The notes under the pieces were generated by a model. The model was not told the origin of the DNA. It saw only the letters and a list, made by a program, of their open reading frames with translations, and did no database searches. Source: Clostridium pascui (GTDB lineage Bacteria > Bacillota > Clostridia > Clostridiales > Clostridiaceae). Taken from it: a stretch of 43,332 bases of DNA. Position 1 is the first letter of the stretch, and the number at the start of each line of letters is the position of its first letter. The stretch spans positions 1 to 43,332 of the forward strand of contig NZ_JAFBDB010000012.1 in assembly GCF_016908015.1 (NCBI RefSeq), read 5' to 3'. Positions 1 to 11,186 of this stretch are shown piece after piece. Position numbers and translations under genes: made by a program.

Positions 1-116
1 TAAAAGTTTAATCTGTTTCGCTCATCGCGTTTCTTAACATTTAACTGTTAAGTAATTGACTGGTTTCTATTCTCTGTTCAATTTTCAAAGACCCTATCGC
101 CTCAAGCGACTTTTAC
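1..116 (-). other. 5' leader of an rRNA operon (16S gene lies beyond base 1)
   Basis: Read on the minus strand, this stretch follows a strong promoter and contains the sequence TCTTTGAAAATTGAACAG (complement of about 74-91), the boxA-like antitermination block typical of rRNA leaders in low-GC Gram-positives. The 16S gene itself is not in the window; transcription runs leftward out of it. An rRNA operon just beyond gyrA is the common arrangement near clostridial and bacillar origins. The call rests on leader resemblance plus gene order, so it is strong but indirect. Confidence 0.75.
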
Positions 117-145
117 ATATTAACACTTTTATTTCTTCTTGTCAA
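117..145 (-). promoter_or_regulatory. Strong sigma-A promoter of the rRNA operon
   Basis: On the minus strand a perfect -35 TTGACA (140-145) and -10 TAATAT (117-122) are separated by exactly 17 bases. An A/T-rich tract lies just upstream (146-180), as in UP elements of stable-RNA promoters. The bases AAAAGTTG immediately before the -35 box also occur before the -35 box of the tRNA promoter at 43084. The remaining gap, 146-352, shows no gene. Confidence 0.8.
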
Positions 146-352
146 CAACTTTTTAAAATATTTTTTAAATCTTTGTCGACTTATTTGTCGTTTATTGTGA
201 CGATATGTGTTATTTTATCATGTATATACTATTGCTCTATTATTATATCTTTTATTATAGAATAATATACTCATATTTCATTGTTTTTCTTATTTTTTCT
301 TAATTTTTCTCATATTGATACACCGGAAAAAGTTGTACTTAAGTTTAAACAT

Positions 353-387
353 AAAAATGCCCTTTAAGTTAATTAAAGGGCATTTTT
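353..387 (-). terminator. Intrinsic terminator after gyrA
   Basis: A 13-bp perfect stem (353-365 with 375-387, core GCCCTTT/AAAGGGC) has a 9-base loop and a T-run on both flanks. It lies 7 bases beyond the gyrA stop codon and separates gyrA from the rRNA promoter. Confidence 0.9.
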
Positions 388-394
388 ATTAAAA

Positions 395-2824
395 TTATTC
401 AGCTTCTACTGAAGTATTTATTTTTGCAATTGCCAGTACCTTTTCATTTTCTTCTGTTTTCATCAAGGTAACACCCATAGCATTTCTGCTTGTTATGCTT
501 ATATCTGAAACTAATATTCTTATAGCAATATTACTGCTATTAATAAGCATAATTTCATCTTCATCTTTTACAATTCTTGCTGCTGTTATCTTGCCTGTCT
601 TTTCTGTAACTTTATAAGTAATTAGTCCCTTACCACCCCTACTTTGAACTTTATATTCAGATAGATGTGTTCTTTTTCCAAATCCATTTTCACTAACTAC
701 TAATACATCTTTATCTTCTTCAACTATGTCCATACCTACAGCTATGTCACCTTTTCTTAAGGTAATAGCTCTTACCCCTGTAGCTGATCTTCCCATAGGT
801 CTTATATCTTTTTCACTAAATCTTATTGCAAACCCATCTGCAGTTACTATAAATATCTCTGCATCTCCTCTGGTTTTCTTAATCTTTAGTAATTCATCAT
901 CTTCCCTTAAGTTTATAGCATTTAATCCATTCTTTCTTATAGAAGAGAATTCACTTAATGGAGTTTTCTTAATGATTCCATTTTTAGTTCCCATTAATAA
1001 GTATCCATCATCATTTAAATCGGCTATAGATATAACTTCTCTAACACTTTCATTAGGACTTAATGGTATAAGATTAATAAGATTTAGCCCTTTTGCTACT
1101 CTTCCTGCATCAGGTAATTCATAAGCCTTAAGCTTATATACTCTACCTAAATTAGTAAAGAATAGTAAATTACTATGAGTGGATGTTACAAATATTCTTT
1201 CTATAAAGTCATCTTCCTTAGTGGTCATAGCTTGAATTCCTTTTCCTCCTCTTTTTTGTGAGGAGTATGCATCAGATGAAATTCTCTTTATGTATCCTGA
1301 ATGAGTTAGAGTTATAACAACTTCTTCCTCTTGTATTAAATCTTCTATATCTATTTCATCTATTCTCTTTTCGATCTGAGTTCTTCTCTCATCTCCATAC
1401 TTATTCTTTATTTCGTTTAACTCATCTTTTATAATTTTTAGCACAAGCTCTTCACTTGTTAATATCTCTCTTAAATAATTAATTGTCTTTAAAAGTTCTG
1501 CATATTCTTCTTCTATTTTAGCTCTTTCTAGTCCTGTAAGCCTTTGAAGTCTCATATCAAGAATTGCTTGAGCTTGTTTTTCAGATAATCCAAATCCACT
1601 CATAAGGCCATTTCTAGCCTCTTCTGTATTTTTGGAACCTCTTATTACCTTAATTACTTCATCTATATGGTCTAGAGCTATTCTTAATCCTTCTAAAATA
1701 TGAGCACGAGCTTCTGCTTTATCTAGCTCAAACTTAGTTCTTCTTCTTATTACTTCCTTTTGGAATTCTATATAATAAACTAGTATTTGCTTTAAATTTA
1801 AAACTTGAGGCTCATTATTTACTAGTGATAACATTATTATTCCAAAGGTATCTTGCATTTTTGTATGTTTATAGAGTTGATTTAAAACGATATTTGCATT
1901 AGCATCTCTTTTAATTTCTATTACAACTCTCATACCATCTCTGTCTGATTCATCTCTAAGATCAGAAATTCCCTCTATCCTTTTATCCTTTACTAAGTCA
2001 GCCATATTTTCTATAAGTTTTGCCTTATTTACTTGATAAGGCAATTCTGTTACTATAATTCTTTGTCTTCCCTTTTCTTCTTCTATTTCAGCCTTAGCTC
2101 TTACAAGTACCTTCCCTCTTCCAGTTTCATAAGCTTCCCTTATACCATTAGTTCCAAGTATTATACCTGCTGTAGGAAAATCAGGTCCCTTTATTTTAGA
2201 CATTAAATCTAACACAGTAACATCAGGATTATCTATTAATAAGTGTATACCTTCTATTACTTCACCTAAATTATGAGGAGGTATATTGGTAGCCATTCCT
2301 ACAGCTATCCCAGCTGAACCATTAACTAGAAGATTAGGAATACGTGAAGGAAGTACTAATGGCTCCTTTTCAGAACCATCAAAATTTGGTACAAAATCCA
2401 CAGTGTTTTTGTTAATATCTTTTAGCATTTCTACCGCAATCTTACTCATCTTAGCTTCTGTGTATCTCATAGCTGCTGCAGAGTCACCATCTACAGATCC
2501 AAAGTTTCCATGGCCATCTACCATTGTATATCTTATAGAAAAGTCTTGAGCCAATCTTACTAATGCATCGTAAACTGAACTATCTCCATGAGGATGGTAT
2601 TTACCTAATACATCCCCAACTATTCTGGCACACTTTCTATAACTTTTCTCTGGAGAAAGTCCTAATTCCTGCATAGAATATAATATTCTTCTATGCACAG
2701 GTTTTAAACCATCACGTACATCAGGAAGTGCACGACCTACTATAACACTCATAGCATAATCTATATAACATCGTTTCATTTCTTGCTTTATATCTACTTC
2801 TAAAACTTTACCTTCATTGAACAT
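395..2824 (-). CDS. gyrA: DNA gyrase subunit A
   Basis: GyrA breaks and rejoins DNA in the A2B2 gyrase that introduces negative supercoils. The 809-residue product has the winged-helix/breakage domain with catalytic Tyr121 (AMRYTEA), and a C-terminal beta-pinwheel carrying the GyrA-box variant QKRGGKG that wraps DNA. The quinolone-determining stretch [10 protein letters not shown] has Ser82 and Asp86, the unmutated residues at E. coli positions 83 and 87. I chose the ATG at 2824 because AAGGTGAG sits 6 bases upstream; a TTG at 2842 in the same frame would place that ribosome binding site inside the gene. It follows gyrB by 18 bases and ends at a clear terminator, so it closes the dnaA-to-gyrA gene run. 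Confidence 0.97.
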   Translation of the reverse strand: MFNEGKVLEVDIKQEMKRCYIDYAMSVIVGRALPDVRDGLKPVHRRILYSMQELGLSPEKSYRKCARIVGDVLGKYHPHGDSSVYDALVRLAQDFSIRYTMVDGHGNFGSVDGDSAAAMRYTEAKMSKIAVEMLKDINKNTVDFVPNFDGSEKEPLVLPSRIPNLLVNGSAGIAVGMATNIPPHNLGEVIEGIHLLIDNPDVTVLDLMSKIKGPDFPTAGIILGTNGIREAYETGRGKVLVRAKAEIEEEKGRQRIIVTELPYQVNKAKLIENMADLVKDKRIEGISDLRDESDRDGMRVVIEIKRDANANIVLNQLYKHTKMQDTFGIIMLSLVNNEPQVLNLKQILVYYIEFQKEVIRRRTKFELDKAEARAHILEGLRIALDHIDEVIKVIRGSKNTEEARNGLMSGFGLSEKQAQAILDMRLQRLTGLERAKIEEEYAELLKTINYLREILTSEELVLKIIKDELNEIKNKYGDERRTQIEKRIDEIDIEDLIQEEEVVITLTHSGYIKRISSDAYSSQKRGGKGIQAMTTKEDDFIERIFVTSTHSNLLFFTNLGRVYKLKAYELPDAGRVAKGLNLINLIPLSPNESVREVISIADLNDDGYLLMGTKNGIIKKTPLSEFSSIRKNGLNAINLREDDELLKIKKTRGDAEIFIVTADGFAIRFSEKDIRPMGRSATGVRAITLRKGDIAVGMDIVEEDKDVLVVSENGFGKRTHLSEYKVQSRGGKGLITYKVTEKTGKITAARIVKDEDEIMLINSSNIAIRILVSDISITSRNAMGVTLMKTEENEKVLAIAKINTSVEAE

Positions 2825-2842
2825 TAATTTCTCACCTTCCAA

Positions 2843-5037
<2,195 letters not shown>

Positions 5038-5054
5038 CAATATTCCTCCTTAAT

Positions 5055-6161
5055 TTAGAGTGTATAATTTTTTTCCATACAATTTCCATTACTTACTGTA
5101 AATATTTTTGAATCATCTTTTTTTAGATAATTTTTTATATCATTAAATCCAGTGCATGTTATTATTGTTTGTATATTATTAATGGAGTTTAATATATACC
5201 TTTGTCTCTTCGAATCAAGTTCTGAAAGTACATCATCTAACAATAGTACTGGGTATTCTCCTGCAATTTCTTTTATTATCTCTAAAGATGCAAATTTTAT
5301 AGTTAAAACTGAAGTTCTCTGCTGTCCTTGAGAACCAAAACTTCTTGCATCTATATCATTTATTTTAATAATAAAATCATCTCTATGTGGACCCAAGGAA
5401 GTAGTCCTTTTTTCTATATCTTTTTCCCTATTACTTGTAATTGCATCTAGAAACTCCCCTTTATTACACTCCCTGAAATTTATAGATGAACAATAAGAAA
5501 AACTTATGTCTTCTTTTCCAGATGTTATTTCTTTATGTATAAGCTTTCCCTTACTATTCAAATTTTTAATATAGGCTTTTCTGTCCCTTACAATAGCTGC
5601 TCCATAACTAGACAATTGTTCATCATATATATCCAACATATTGATTAAAGATTCATTTTTATGTTTAATAATCATATTTCGTTCATTTAAAATCTTATTA
5701 TATTGAACTAAGTTATAATAATATGCTTTACTCAACTTACATAATTCTATATCTAAAAATTTTCTTCTAAAGGATGGGGATTCTTTTACAATTTTTAAAT
5801 CCTCTGGGGAAAACATTACCACATTTAATACTCCTAAAAGCTCTGAAATTTTATTTATCTTAATAGAATTTATGTTAATTCCTTTTTTTCCCTCTTTAAA
5901 AACCTTTATTTCAATTTTTTTATCTAATCTTTCTTTTTTAACGTAAAGTTTTATATAAGCACTTTCTTCTTGCCAACTTATGAGTTCTTTATCTCTAATT
6001 GTTCTATGGGATTTTCCTATACTTGAATAATAAATACTTTCCAAAATGTTGGTTTTTCCTTGAGCATTGTCTCCAATAAAAACATTGACATTTTTACTTA
6101 ATTCTATACTTAACTCTTTATAATTTCTATAATTAATTAACTGTAAATACTTTATATACAT
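5055..6161 (-). CDS. recF: DNA replication/repair protein RecF
   Basis: RecF is an SMC-like ATPase that helps load RecA on gapped DNA during recombinational repair and replication restart. The 368-residue protein has the Walker A motif GDNAQGKTN (about residue 34), the ABC-type signature SFGSQGQQR, and the Walker B motif VLLLDDVLSELD with its D-loop. The ATG at 6161 gives the family start MYIKYLQLINYRNY; an in-frame GTG at 6170 would add MFC. The ribosome binding site is weak (AGGTG). Its place between rlbA and remB is the conserved one. Confidence 0.96.
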   Translation of the reverse strand: MYIKYLQLINYRNYKELSIELSKNVNVFIGDNAQGKTNILESIYYSSIGKSHRTIRDKELISWQEESAYIKLYVKKERLDKKIEIKVFKEGKKGININSIKINKISELLGVLNVVMFSPEDLKIVKESPSFRRKFLDIELCKLSKAYYYNLVQYNKILNERNMIIKHKNESLINMLDIYDEQLSSYGAAIVRDRKAYIKNLNSKGKLIHKEITSGKEDISFSYCSSINFRECNKGEFLDAITSNREKDIEKRTTSLGPHRDDFIIKINDIDARSFGSQGQQRTSVLTIKFASLEIIKEIAGEYPVLLLDDVLSELDSKRQRYILNSINNIQTIITCTGFNDIKNYLKKDDSKIFTVSNGNCMEKNYTL

Positions 6162-6220
6162 ACAAAACACCTATTATATAATTATATCATAATATTTTCA
6201 ATTCAGCTAAATATAAATAA

Positions 6221-6294
6221 AAGAGTTAAGATCCGCCTAAAATCATGCCTTTGTCAAAGCTTTTATTTATATATCTTAAACTCTCTTAACTCTT
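6221..6294. repeat. Long-loop inverted repeat between rlbA and recF
   Basis: AAGAGTTAAG (6221-6230) is exactly complementary to CTTAACTCTT (6285-6294), with 54 bases between. A near copy of the right arm (CTTAAACTCT) precedes it, so two alternative pairings are possible. On the transcribed (minus) strand it lies just after the rlbA stop and before recF. No T-run suits a simple terminator; it may be an RNA processing or attenuation structure, or a coincidence in AT-rich DNA. Confidence 0.4.
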
Positions 6295-6300
6295 ATTATA

Positions 6301-6507
6301 TTAAACTATTATAAATTCTTCCCCATCTACTTCTATTCTGTCACCTTTTGTTAACTTCTTTCCTCTCCTGGTTTCAACTTCTCCATTTACCTTTACCATT
6401 TCATTTTGAATATAGTACTTTGCATCTGAACCCGTTGATATAGCCCCACACCATTTAAGAAAGGCATCTAGCTTTATTATATCTGTATTTATTTTTATTT
6501 CAATCAT
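6301..6507 (-). CDS. rlbA: S4-domain RNA-binding protein RlbA/YaaA
   Basis: A 68-residue S4-type RNA-binding protein: KLDAFLKWCGAISTGSDAK and VKVNGEVETRRGKKL form the two halves of the S4 fold. It matches the short YaaA/RlbA family found between dnaN and recF in Firmicutes, which has been linked to ribosome assembly; the exact role is not settled. The start is supported by AAGGGG 10 bases before the ATG. It lies 14 bases after dnaN and is probably cotranscribed with it. Confidence 0.9.
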   Translation of the reverse strand: MIEIKINTDIIKLDAFLKWCGAISTGSDAKYYIQNEMVKVNGEVETRRGKKLTKGDRIEVDGEEFIIV

Positions 6508-6521
6508 ATCATTTATTCCCC

Positions 6522-7625
6522 TTAGTTGTTTAATAATCTAACTGGTAATACAAGGTAAGTACAATTGTTTACTTCATTATTCTTTATAATACAAGGCGTT
6601 ACACTACTAGATAATTCCATTGATATTTCTTCTTCATCCATTATTTTCAAGGCATCAATTAAATACTTTGAATTAAATGCAATTTGGAGCGGCTGCCCTT
6701 GCAAGATTATATTCAACTCTTCTCTTACCATTCCCAATTGAGAATTTGAAGTGATAATCATATTTTCTCCTTGTATATCTAATTTTATTAAATTCGTATT
6801 CCCATCCTTGCCCATTAACGATGCTCTTTCTATACATCCTAGTAATTCTGATCTTTTAGCTATTACTTTAAGATTATATTCATCTGGGATTATGGATTGA
6901 TATTTAATAAACTCACCTTCTAGGAGTCTTGATACTATTTTAGTTTCTCCTATTGTGAATAAAATATGATTTGGAGTAAATGTTATATTAACATTTTCAT
7001 CAGTTTCTTCTAATATCTTAGATACTTCATTTAAAGTCTTCCCTGGTATAACAGCGTTTATTGTACTTTCGCTATCGATATATTCAGATTTTACTGCTAG
7101 TCTGTACCCATCAAGCGCTACTAAATTAAGCCTTTTATCCTTTATTTCAAACAATAATCCTGTAAGTATTGGACGAGTTTCTTCTTGTGCTACAGCAAAT
7201 ATGGTTGATTTTATCATGCTTTTTAGTATGCTTTGAGGAATTTGAAAAATTGTATTTTCATTTATAGTCGGTAGCTCAGGAAAATCTTTTGCATTCATAT
7301 GAATTAAAGTAAACTTAGATTTTTGACATATTATTTCTATTGAATTATTGTCCTTTGTAGTTATTTCAATGATATCGTTGGGTAATTTTCTTATTATTTC
7401 TCCAAATATTTTTGAATCAACAACAATGTCTCCTTCTTCAATTATGTCTGCTTTTATTTTTGTTTCTATACTTAGATCAATATCTGATCCTGTTAATATA
7501 ATAGATGAGCCCAAAGCTTTTAATAAAATACCTTGTAATACAGGCATTGTTGATTTTCCTGTAACAGCCTTTTGAGCAATAGATATACCTTCTTGAAGAT
7601 TGCTTTTTTCGCATGTGAATTTCAT
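6522..7625 (-). CDS. dnaN: DNA polymerase III sliding clamp (beta subunit)
   Basis: The beta clamp encircles DNA as a dimer and tethers the replicative polymerase. The 367-residue length, the N-terminus MKFTCEKSNLQEGISIAQKAV, and the C-terminal block YLVLPVRLLNN (typical clamp ending around M/LPVR) identify it. AAGGAGG 7 bases before the ATG sets the start. It lies downstream of dnaA across the origin unwinding region and heads the dnaN-rlbA-recF-remB-gyrBA run. Confidence 0.98.
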   Translation of the reverse strand: MKFTCEKSNLQEGISIAQKAVTGKSTMPVLQGILLKALGSSIILTGSDIDLSIETKIKADIIEEGDIVVDSKIFGEIIRKLPNDIIEITTKDNNSIEIICQKSKFTLIHMNAKDFPELPTINENTIFQIPQSILKSMIKSTIFAVAQEETRPILTGLLFEIKDKRLNLVALDGYRLAVKSEYIDSESTINAVIPGKTLNEVSKILEETDENVNITFTPNHILFTIGETKIVSRLLEGEFIKYQSIIPDEYNLKVIAKRSELLGCIERASLMGKDGNTNLIKLDIQGENMIITSNSQLGMVREELNIILQGQPLQIAFNSKYLIDALKIMDEEEISMELSSSVTPCIIKNNEVNNCTYLVLPVRLLNN

Positions 7626-7885
7626 ATGTAATCCTCCTTAATTATCAACACTAAATATTCTTCTTAGATAGAATAGATATAATAGATATTTATAGTAGTA
7701 ATAGTAGTAGGGGCTGTGGAATTGTTGATAAGTACCATTAGGTCAGATAAATCAACGAAAAATAAGAAAAAATAATTGTGGATAAGTTGTTCTGCATCAA
7801 CTAACTTTATCCACATAATTATATAAAATAAAAGTTTTTATTTTTATCCACAGCTATTAATAAAATAATAATACACAAGTGTTAG
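7626..7885. other. oriC: oriC, unwinding half (dnaA-dnaN intergenic region)
   Basis: This 260-base gap holds the replication start site. Perfect DnaA boxes TTATCCACA or its complement lie at 7777-7785, 7807-7815 and 7844-7852; one-mismatch boxes lie at 7642-7650 and 7723-7731; a weaker one (TGTGGAATT) lies at 7715-7723. Moving leftward from the boxes come a G-run (7710-7713), six DnaA-trios (7693-7710) and a very AT-rich stretch (about 7650-7692). This is the order of the basal unwinding system of B. subtilis oriC: box, GC cluster, trios, AT-rich DUE. The dnaN promoter presumably lies here too but I could not fix it. Confidence 0.93.
7693..7710 (+). promoter_or_regulatory. DnaA-trio array of the origin unwinding element
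   Basis: The + strand reads TAGTAGTAATAGTAGTAG: six consecutive triplets of the form TA(G/A), which is 3'-(G/A)AT-5' on the strand that DnaA grips as single-stranded DNA. The array abuts GGG and then the DnaA boxes at 7715 and 7723, the geometry reported for the B. subtilis element. Confidence 0.85.
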
Positions 7886-9241
7886 CTATTTTTGAGTTAT
7901 TTTCTTAGTTAGTTCACTAACTGCGTTTTGTAATGACTCATCTTCCTTTAAACTTGAAGAAATTTTTTCATATGCATGTATAACAGTAGTATGATCTCTT
8001 CCTCCAAATTCTTCACCTATTTTAGGCAGTGAAGTATCAGTAAGCTTTCTACAAAGATACATGGCAATTTGTCTTGGAAAAGCTACATTTCGTGTCCTTC
8101 TTGCAGATTTAAAATCTTCAACTCGCAAATTAAAATAACTAGAAACTATATCTTGTATAGATTCTATAGTAACTTGCTTAGAATGTTTATTAGATATAAT
8201 ATCTTTAAGTGCTTCTGAAGCTAAGTCTACACTAATTTCCTTGTTGGTTAATGAGGAAAAGGCGACTATTCTAATTAATGCTCCTTCAAGTTCCCTTATA
8301 TTAGACTTTATTTTAGTGGCTATGTATACTAACACTTCATTTGGAATACTTAAGTTTTCTACATCAGCTTTTTTCTTTAGTATTGCCATTCGAGTTTCAA
8401 AATCAGGAGCCTGAATATCTGCAATAAGTCCCCATTCAAATCTAGAACGAAGCCTATCCTCTAGTGTAGGTATTTCCTTAGGTGGTCGATCACTTGATAG
8501 AATTATTTGTTTATTTGACTCATGTAAGTCATTAAATGTGTGGAAAAATTCCTCCTGAGTTCTTTCTTTTCCTGCTATGAATTGAACATCATCTATTAAA
8601 AGTACATCTATATTTCTATACTTATTACGGAATTCTACATTTCTATCATCTTTTATAGAATTAATAAGTTCATTTGTAAACTTTTCTGAAGAAACATATA
8701 CAACCTTAGAGTTAGGATTATTATCAAGAATATAATGACCAATAGCATGCATTAGATGAGTCTTTCCAAGTCCGACTCCTCCGTATATAAAAAGTGGATT
8801 GTAAGCTTTTGCAGGGGCTTCAGCTACTGCTAAAGATGCTGCATGAGCAAATCTATTACTATTGCCTATGACAAAAGATTTAAAAGTATACTTAGGATTT
8901 AGCATAGCTGACATTTCATCACTTACAACTATATTATTACTTTTTTCAGGTATATTATTAGAAGGACTTTTTTCTAAGTCTATTACTTCTTCTGTAGATA
9001 CTATAAATTCTACACTATATCTTTTAGAAGTTATGAGTTTTAAAGCATTAATAATTAGATCTTTATATCTACTACTCAAAATGCCTTTAGTAAAATCATT
9101 AGGGACACATAAATAAAAACAATCTGCTTCTATTTTTAAAGGAACAATGCTTTTAATCCAAGTATTAAAACTTACCTCTGTAAGCTCTCCTTTAATAATA
9201 GTTAATGCATTTTCCCATATATCTTTTAATTGGGCATTCAT
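7886..9241 (-). CDS. dnaA: Chromosomal replication initiator DnaA
   Basis: DnaA is the AAA+ ATPase that binds DnaA boxes and melts the origin. The 451-residue protein has the N-terminal helicase-interaction domain (residues 1-80), a variable linker, Walker [10 protein letters not shown] (about residue 153), Walker [10 protein letters not shown], the arginine-finger region, and the C-terminal box-binding helix with [18 protein letters not shown] 5 bases before the ATG fixes the start. It is flanked on both sides by DnaA-box clusters, implying self-regulation by box occupancy. Confidence 0.99.
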   Translation of the reverse strand: MNAQLKDIWENALTIIKGELTEVSFNTWIKSIVPLKIEADCFYLCVPNDFTKGILSSRYKDLIINALKLITSKRYSVEFIVSTEEVIDLEKSPSNNIPEKSNNIVVSDEMSAMLNPKYTFKSFVIGNSNRFAHAASLAVAEAPAKAYNPLFIYGGVGLGKTHLMHAIGHYILDNNPNSKVVYVSSEKFTNELINSIKDDRNVEFRNKYRNIDVLLIDDVQFIAGKERTQEEFFHTFNDLHESNKQIILSSDRPPKEIPTLEDRLRSRFEWGLIADIQAPDFETRMAILKKKADVENLSIPNEVLVYIATKIKSNIRELEGALIRIVAFSSLTNKEISVDLASEALKDIISNKHSKQVTIESIQDIVSSYFNLRVEDFKSARRTRNVAFPRQIAMYLCRKLTDTSLPKIGEEFGGRDHTTVIHAYEKISSSLKEDESLQNAVSELTKKITQK

Positions 9242-9316
9242 ATTTTATCCTCCAGTTCAAAATATTAAATATTAAATTTAAATAGAAAATTCCCTAATTA
9301 ACAGTAAATCTACAAA

Positions 9317-9346
9317 TTTATACACATCACTATAGGTTGTTGACAA
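9317..9346 (-). promoter_or_regulatory. Candidate dnaA promoter overlapping a DnaA box
   Basis: On the minus strand TTGTCA (9341-9346) and TATAAA (9317-9322) are 18 bases apart, about 75 bases upstream of the dnaA start. The -10 region overlaps a TTATACACA box (9318-9326), which would let DnaA repress its own transcription. Each hexamer has one mismatch, so this is a candidate only. Confidence 0.5.
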
Positions 9347-9626
9347 TTATTAATAAAAATATTCACATGTTAATATTTTTGTACATAGTTTTTTATTCAA
9401 TTATTTATCAACATGTGTTAATAAATAATTGATAACACTATTAACATATGAATAACCAGGTAAAAACAGGCTTAGAATATATATCATAAAGAATAAAAAG
9501 AATAAATATAACAACTTATACACAAAGTTATCAACAATTGTGGATAAGTTAATATAAACAAAGGTTATCAACAGTCCTTTATTAATAATATCAAAACGTA
9601 TATAGGTATTCAAGAAGTTATCCACA
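9318..9626. other. oriC: oriC, upstream DnaA-box cluster (dnaA-rpmH intergenic region)
   Basis: Seven DnaA boxes lie here: TTATACACA at 9318-9326 and 9516-9524; TTATCAACA at 9405-9413, 9528-9536 and 9565-9573; TGTGGATAA at 9539-9547; TTATCCACA at 9618-9626. Three of them fall within 32 bases (9516-9547), with mixed orientation. The 520-base gap between dnaA and rpmH has no believable gene. With the dnaA-dnaN gap this forms a bipartite origin like that of B. subtilis. Confidence 0.9.
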
Positions 9627-9661
9627 AAAAATAATTTTAAAATATTAACAAACCCTTTTTC

Positions 9662-9690
9662 TTGACAGAAAGGGTAGGTATATATATAAT
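9662..9690 (+). promoter_or_regulatory. Sigma-A promoter of rpmH
   Basis: A perfect -35 TTGACA (9662-9667) and a perfect -10 TATAAT (9685-9690) are 17 bases apart. The leader to the rpmH start is about 65 bases. Confidence 0.9.
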
Positions 9691-9762
9691 TTAATAGTAA
9701 AACTATAAATAAGGTAGTAAGTTAATTGCTATACACATTATACAAAAAGGGGGTGTAGCTCA

Positions 9763-9897
9763 ATGTTTATGACATACCAACCAAAAAAGAAGCAGAGAAA
9801 GAAAGAACATGGATTTAGAAAAAGAATGAAGACTAAATCAGGAAGAAATGTTCTTCAAAGAAGAAGACAAAAAGGTAGAAAGAGATTGACAGCATAA
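9763..9897 (+). CDS. rpmH: 50S ribosomal protein L34
   Basis: A 44-residue, strongly basic protein, [17 protein letters not shown] to [12 protein letters not shown], which matches bacterial L34 from end to end. L34 is a late-assembling protein of the large ribosomal subunit. The run AAGGGGGTG about 9 bases upstream of the ATG supports this start; a second ATG two codons later gives the MTYQP form. It heads the rpmH-rnpA-yidD-yidC-khpB run moving away from the origin. Confidence 0.97.
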   Translation: MFMTYQPKKKQRKKEHGFRKRMKTKSGRNVLQRRRQKGRKRLTA

Positions 9898-9919
9898 GGC
9901 CGCATATTGTGGCCTTTTT
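9896..9919 (+). terminator. Hairpin with T-run between rpmH and rnpA (partial terminator)
   Basis: A 9-bp stem (9896-9904 with 9908-9916, AAGGCCGCA/TGTGGCCTT) with a TAT loop is followed by five T. It includes the last bases of the rpmH stop codon. rnpA has no obvious promoter of its own in the 30 bases that follow, so partial read-through is likely. That would make much more L34 than RNase P protein. Confidence 0.75.
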
Positions 9920-9948
9920 CTGCAACCGCAAAAAAGGAGCAATAGTAT

Positions 9949-10287
9949 ATGAAGAAGTATAAGTTAAGAAAGAATGCAGAATTTAGAGTGGTGTACAGAA
10001 GAGGAAAGTCTTTTTCTAATGAATTATTAGTTTTATATGTGTATAAAAATTATAAAAATAAAGATAGCAGATTTGGCATATCAGTTAGTAAAAAAGTAGG
10101 CAAAAGTGTAGTAAGAAGTAGGGTTAAAAGGTTAATTAGAGAGAATATACGTCTTAAATATAATAGCATAAAAGAAGGATACGATTGTGTAATCATAGCA
10201 AGAAATCCTGCTAAAGATAAGGATTATCATCTTATAGAAAAATCCATATTAAATTTATTAGATAAGGCGGGACTAATTAAGAATTGA
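9949..10287 (+). CDS. rnpA: Ribonuclease P protein component
   Basis: The protein subunit of RNase P assists the catalytic RNA in trimming tRNA 5' ends. The 112 residues are basic and include the family signature [20 protein letters not shown] followed by LIREN. The start follows AAAAAAGGAGC. It sits between rpmH and yidD as in most bacteria and overlaps yidD by four bases, suggesting coupled translation. Confidence 0.97.
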   Translation: MKKYKLRKNAEFRVVYRRGKSFSNELLVLYVYKNYKNKDSRFGISVSKKVGKSVVRSRVKRLIRENIRLKYNSIKEGYDCVIIARNPAKDKDYHLIEKSILNLLDKAGLIKN

Positions 10288-10493
10288 GAAGTATTATGAT
10301 ATTAATAATTAAAGCATATAGAAAGTATATTTCACCTCTTAAAAGACCATGTTGCAGGTTTTACCCCACTTGCTCTCAATATGCATTAGATGCTATCAAT
10401 AAATATGGAGCATTAAAAGGAAGTTTTATGTCAATTAAAAGGATTTTAAGGTGTAATCCTTTTAATCCAGGCGGATATGATCCTGTTGAATAA
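10284..10493 (+). CDS. yidD: Membrane protein insertion efficiency factor YidD
   Basis: A 69-residue member of the YidD family, with the conserved core [20 protein letters not shown] and GGYDPV. It is thought to aid YidC-dependent membrane protein insertion at the inner face of the membrane. The TTG at 10284 overlaps the rnpA stop (TTGA) and gives the usual N-terminal length relative to YRKYISP; an ATG at 10296 is the alternative and would be four residues shorter. Neither has a strong ribosome binding site, consistent with coupling to rnpA. Confidence 0.93.
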   Translation: MRSIMILIIKAYRKYISPLKRPCCRFYPTCSQYALDAINKYGALKGSFMSIKRILRCNPFNPGGYDPVE

Positions 10494-10511
10494 TTTGACT
10501 GGAGGTATATA

Positions 10512-11171
10512 ATGAGTATTTTAAACAATGCGTTAGTTCAATTCTTTGTTTTCATTCATCAGTTAGTAACAGGTTTTATTACAAATCCTAACTATTCCTA
10601 TGGTATAGCCATTATATTAGTTACATTAATAATAAAATTAATATTGTTACCGTTAAATATTAAATCAATTCGTTCTAGCGTGAGAATGAATGAAATACAA
10701 CCAGAGACAAAGAAAATTCAAGAAAAATATAAAAATGATCCACAAAAATCTCAGCAAGAAGTAATGAAGCTTTATAAGGAAAGAGGTATAAATCCATTAG
10801 GCGGATGTTTACCTATATTAATTCAATGGCCAATATTAATAGCTTTATATTATGTATTTAATAATATTTCAGGAATAAATGGTGTAAGCTTTTTATGGGT
10901 AAAAGATTTAGCACAGGCAGATGTAGTGCTTGCAGTTTTAGCTGGAGCTACTCAATATTATGCATCATTATTAATGGCACCTCCGGGAGACAGTCCTCAG
11001 GCTAAGCAAACTGGCACAATGAATATTAGTATGTCATTATTTATGATATTTATAAGCTGGAGGCTTAAAGCAGCCTTAGTTTTATATTGGGTAATAAGTA
11101 ACATAATTCAAATGGGTCAGACACTTCTTACAAAGAAATTAGAGGAAAGACATAAGGCACTTAATGCTTAA
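10512..11171 (+). CDS. yidC: Membrane protein insertase YidC/SpoIIIJ (Oxa1 family)
   Basis: YidC inserts and folds inner-membrane proteins. The 219-residue protein has hydrophobic segments near residues 28-48, 92-112, 130-150 and 170-200. The hydrophilic hairpin with IQPETKKIQEKYKNDPQKSQ is typical of the Oxa1 coiled coil. Like many clostridial forms it lacks the lipobox cysteine found in Bacillus SpoIIIJ, and the large E. coli periplasmic domain is absent. GGAGG 7 bases upstream supports the start. It is followed by its usual partner khpB. Confidence 0.95.
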   Translation: MSILNNALVQFFVFIHQLVTGFITNPNYSYGIAIILVTLIIKLILLPLNIKSIRSSVRMNEIQPETKKIQEKYKNDPQKSQQEVMKLYKERGINPLGGCLPILIQWPILIALYYVFNNISGINGVSFLWVKDLAQADVVLAVLAGATQYYASLLMAPPGDSPQAKQTGTMNISMSLFMIFISWRLKAALVLYWVISNIIQMGQTLLTKKLEERHKALNA

Positions 11172-11186
11172 AGGGGGGCTTGCGGT

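Noticed and set aside
56-265. A 69-codon open reading frame on the + strand in the rRNA promoter region
   Set aside because: No ribosome binding site, low-complexity Phe/Ile/Ser-rich product, and it overlaps antisense the rRNA promoter and leader.
9401-9625. A 74-codon minus-strand open reading frame among the DnaA boxes
   Set aside because: It is made of DnaA-box sequence and AT-rich spacer, lacks a ribosome binding site, and resembles no protein family.
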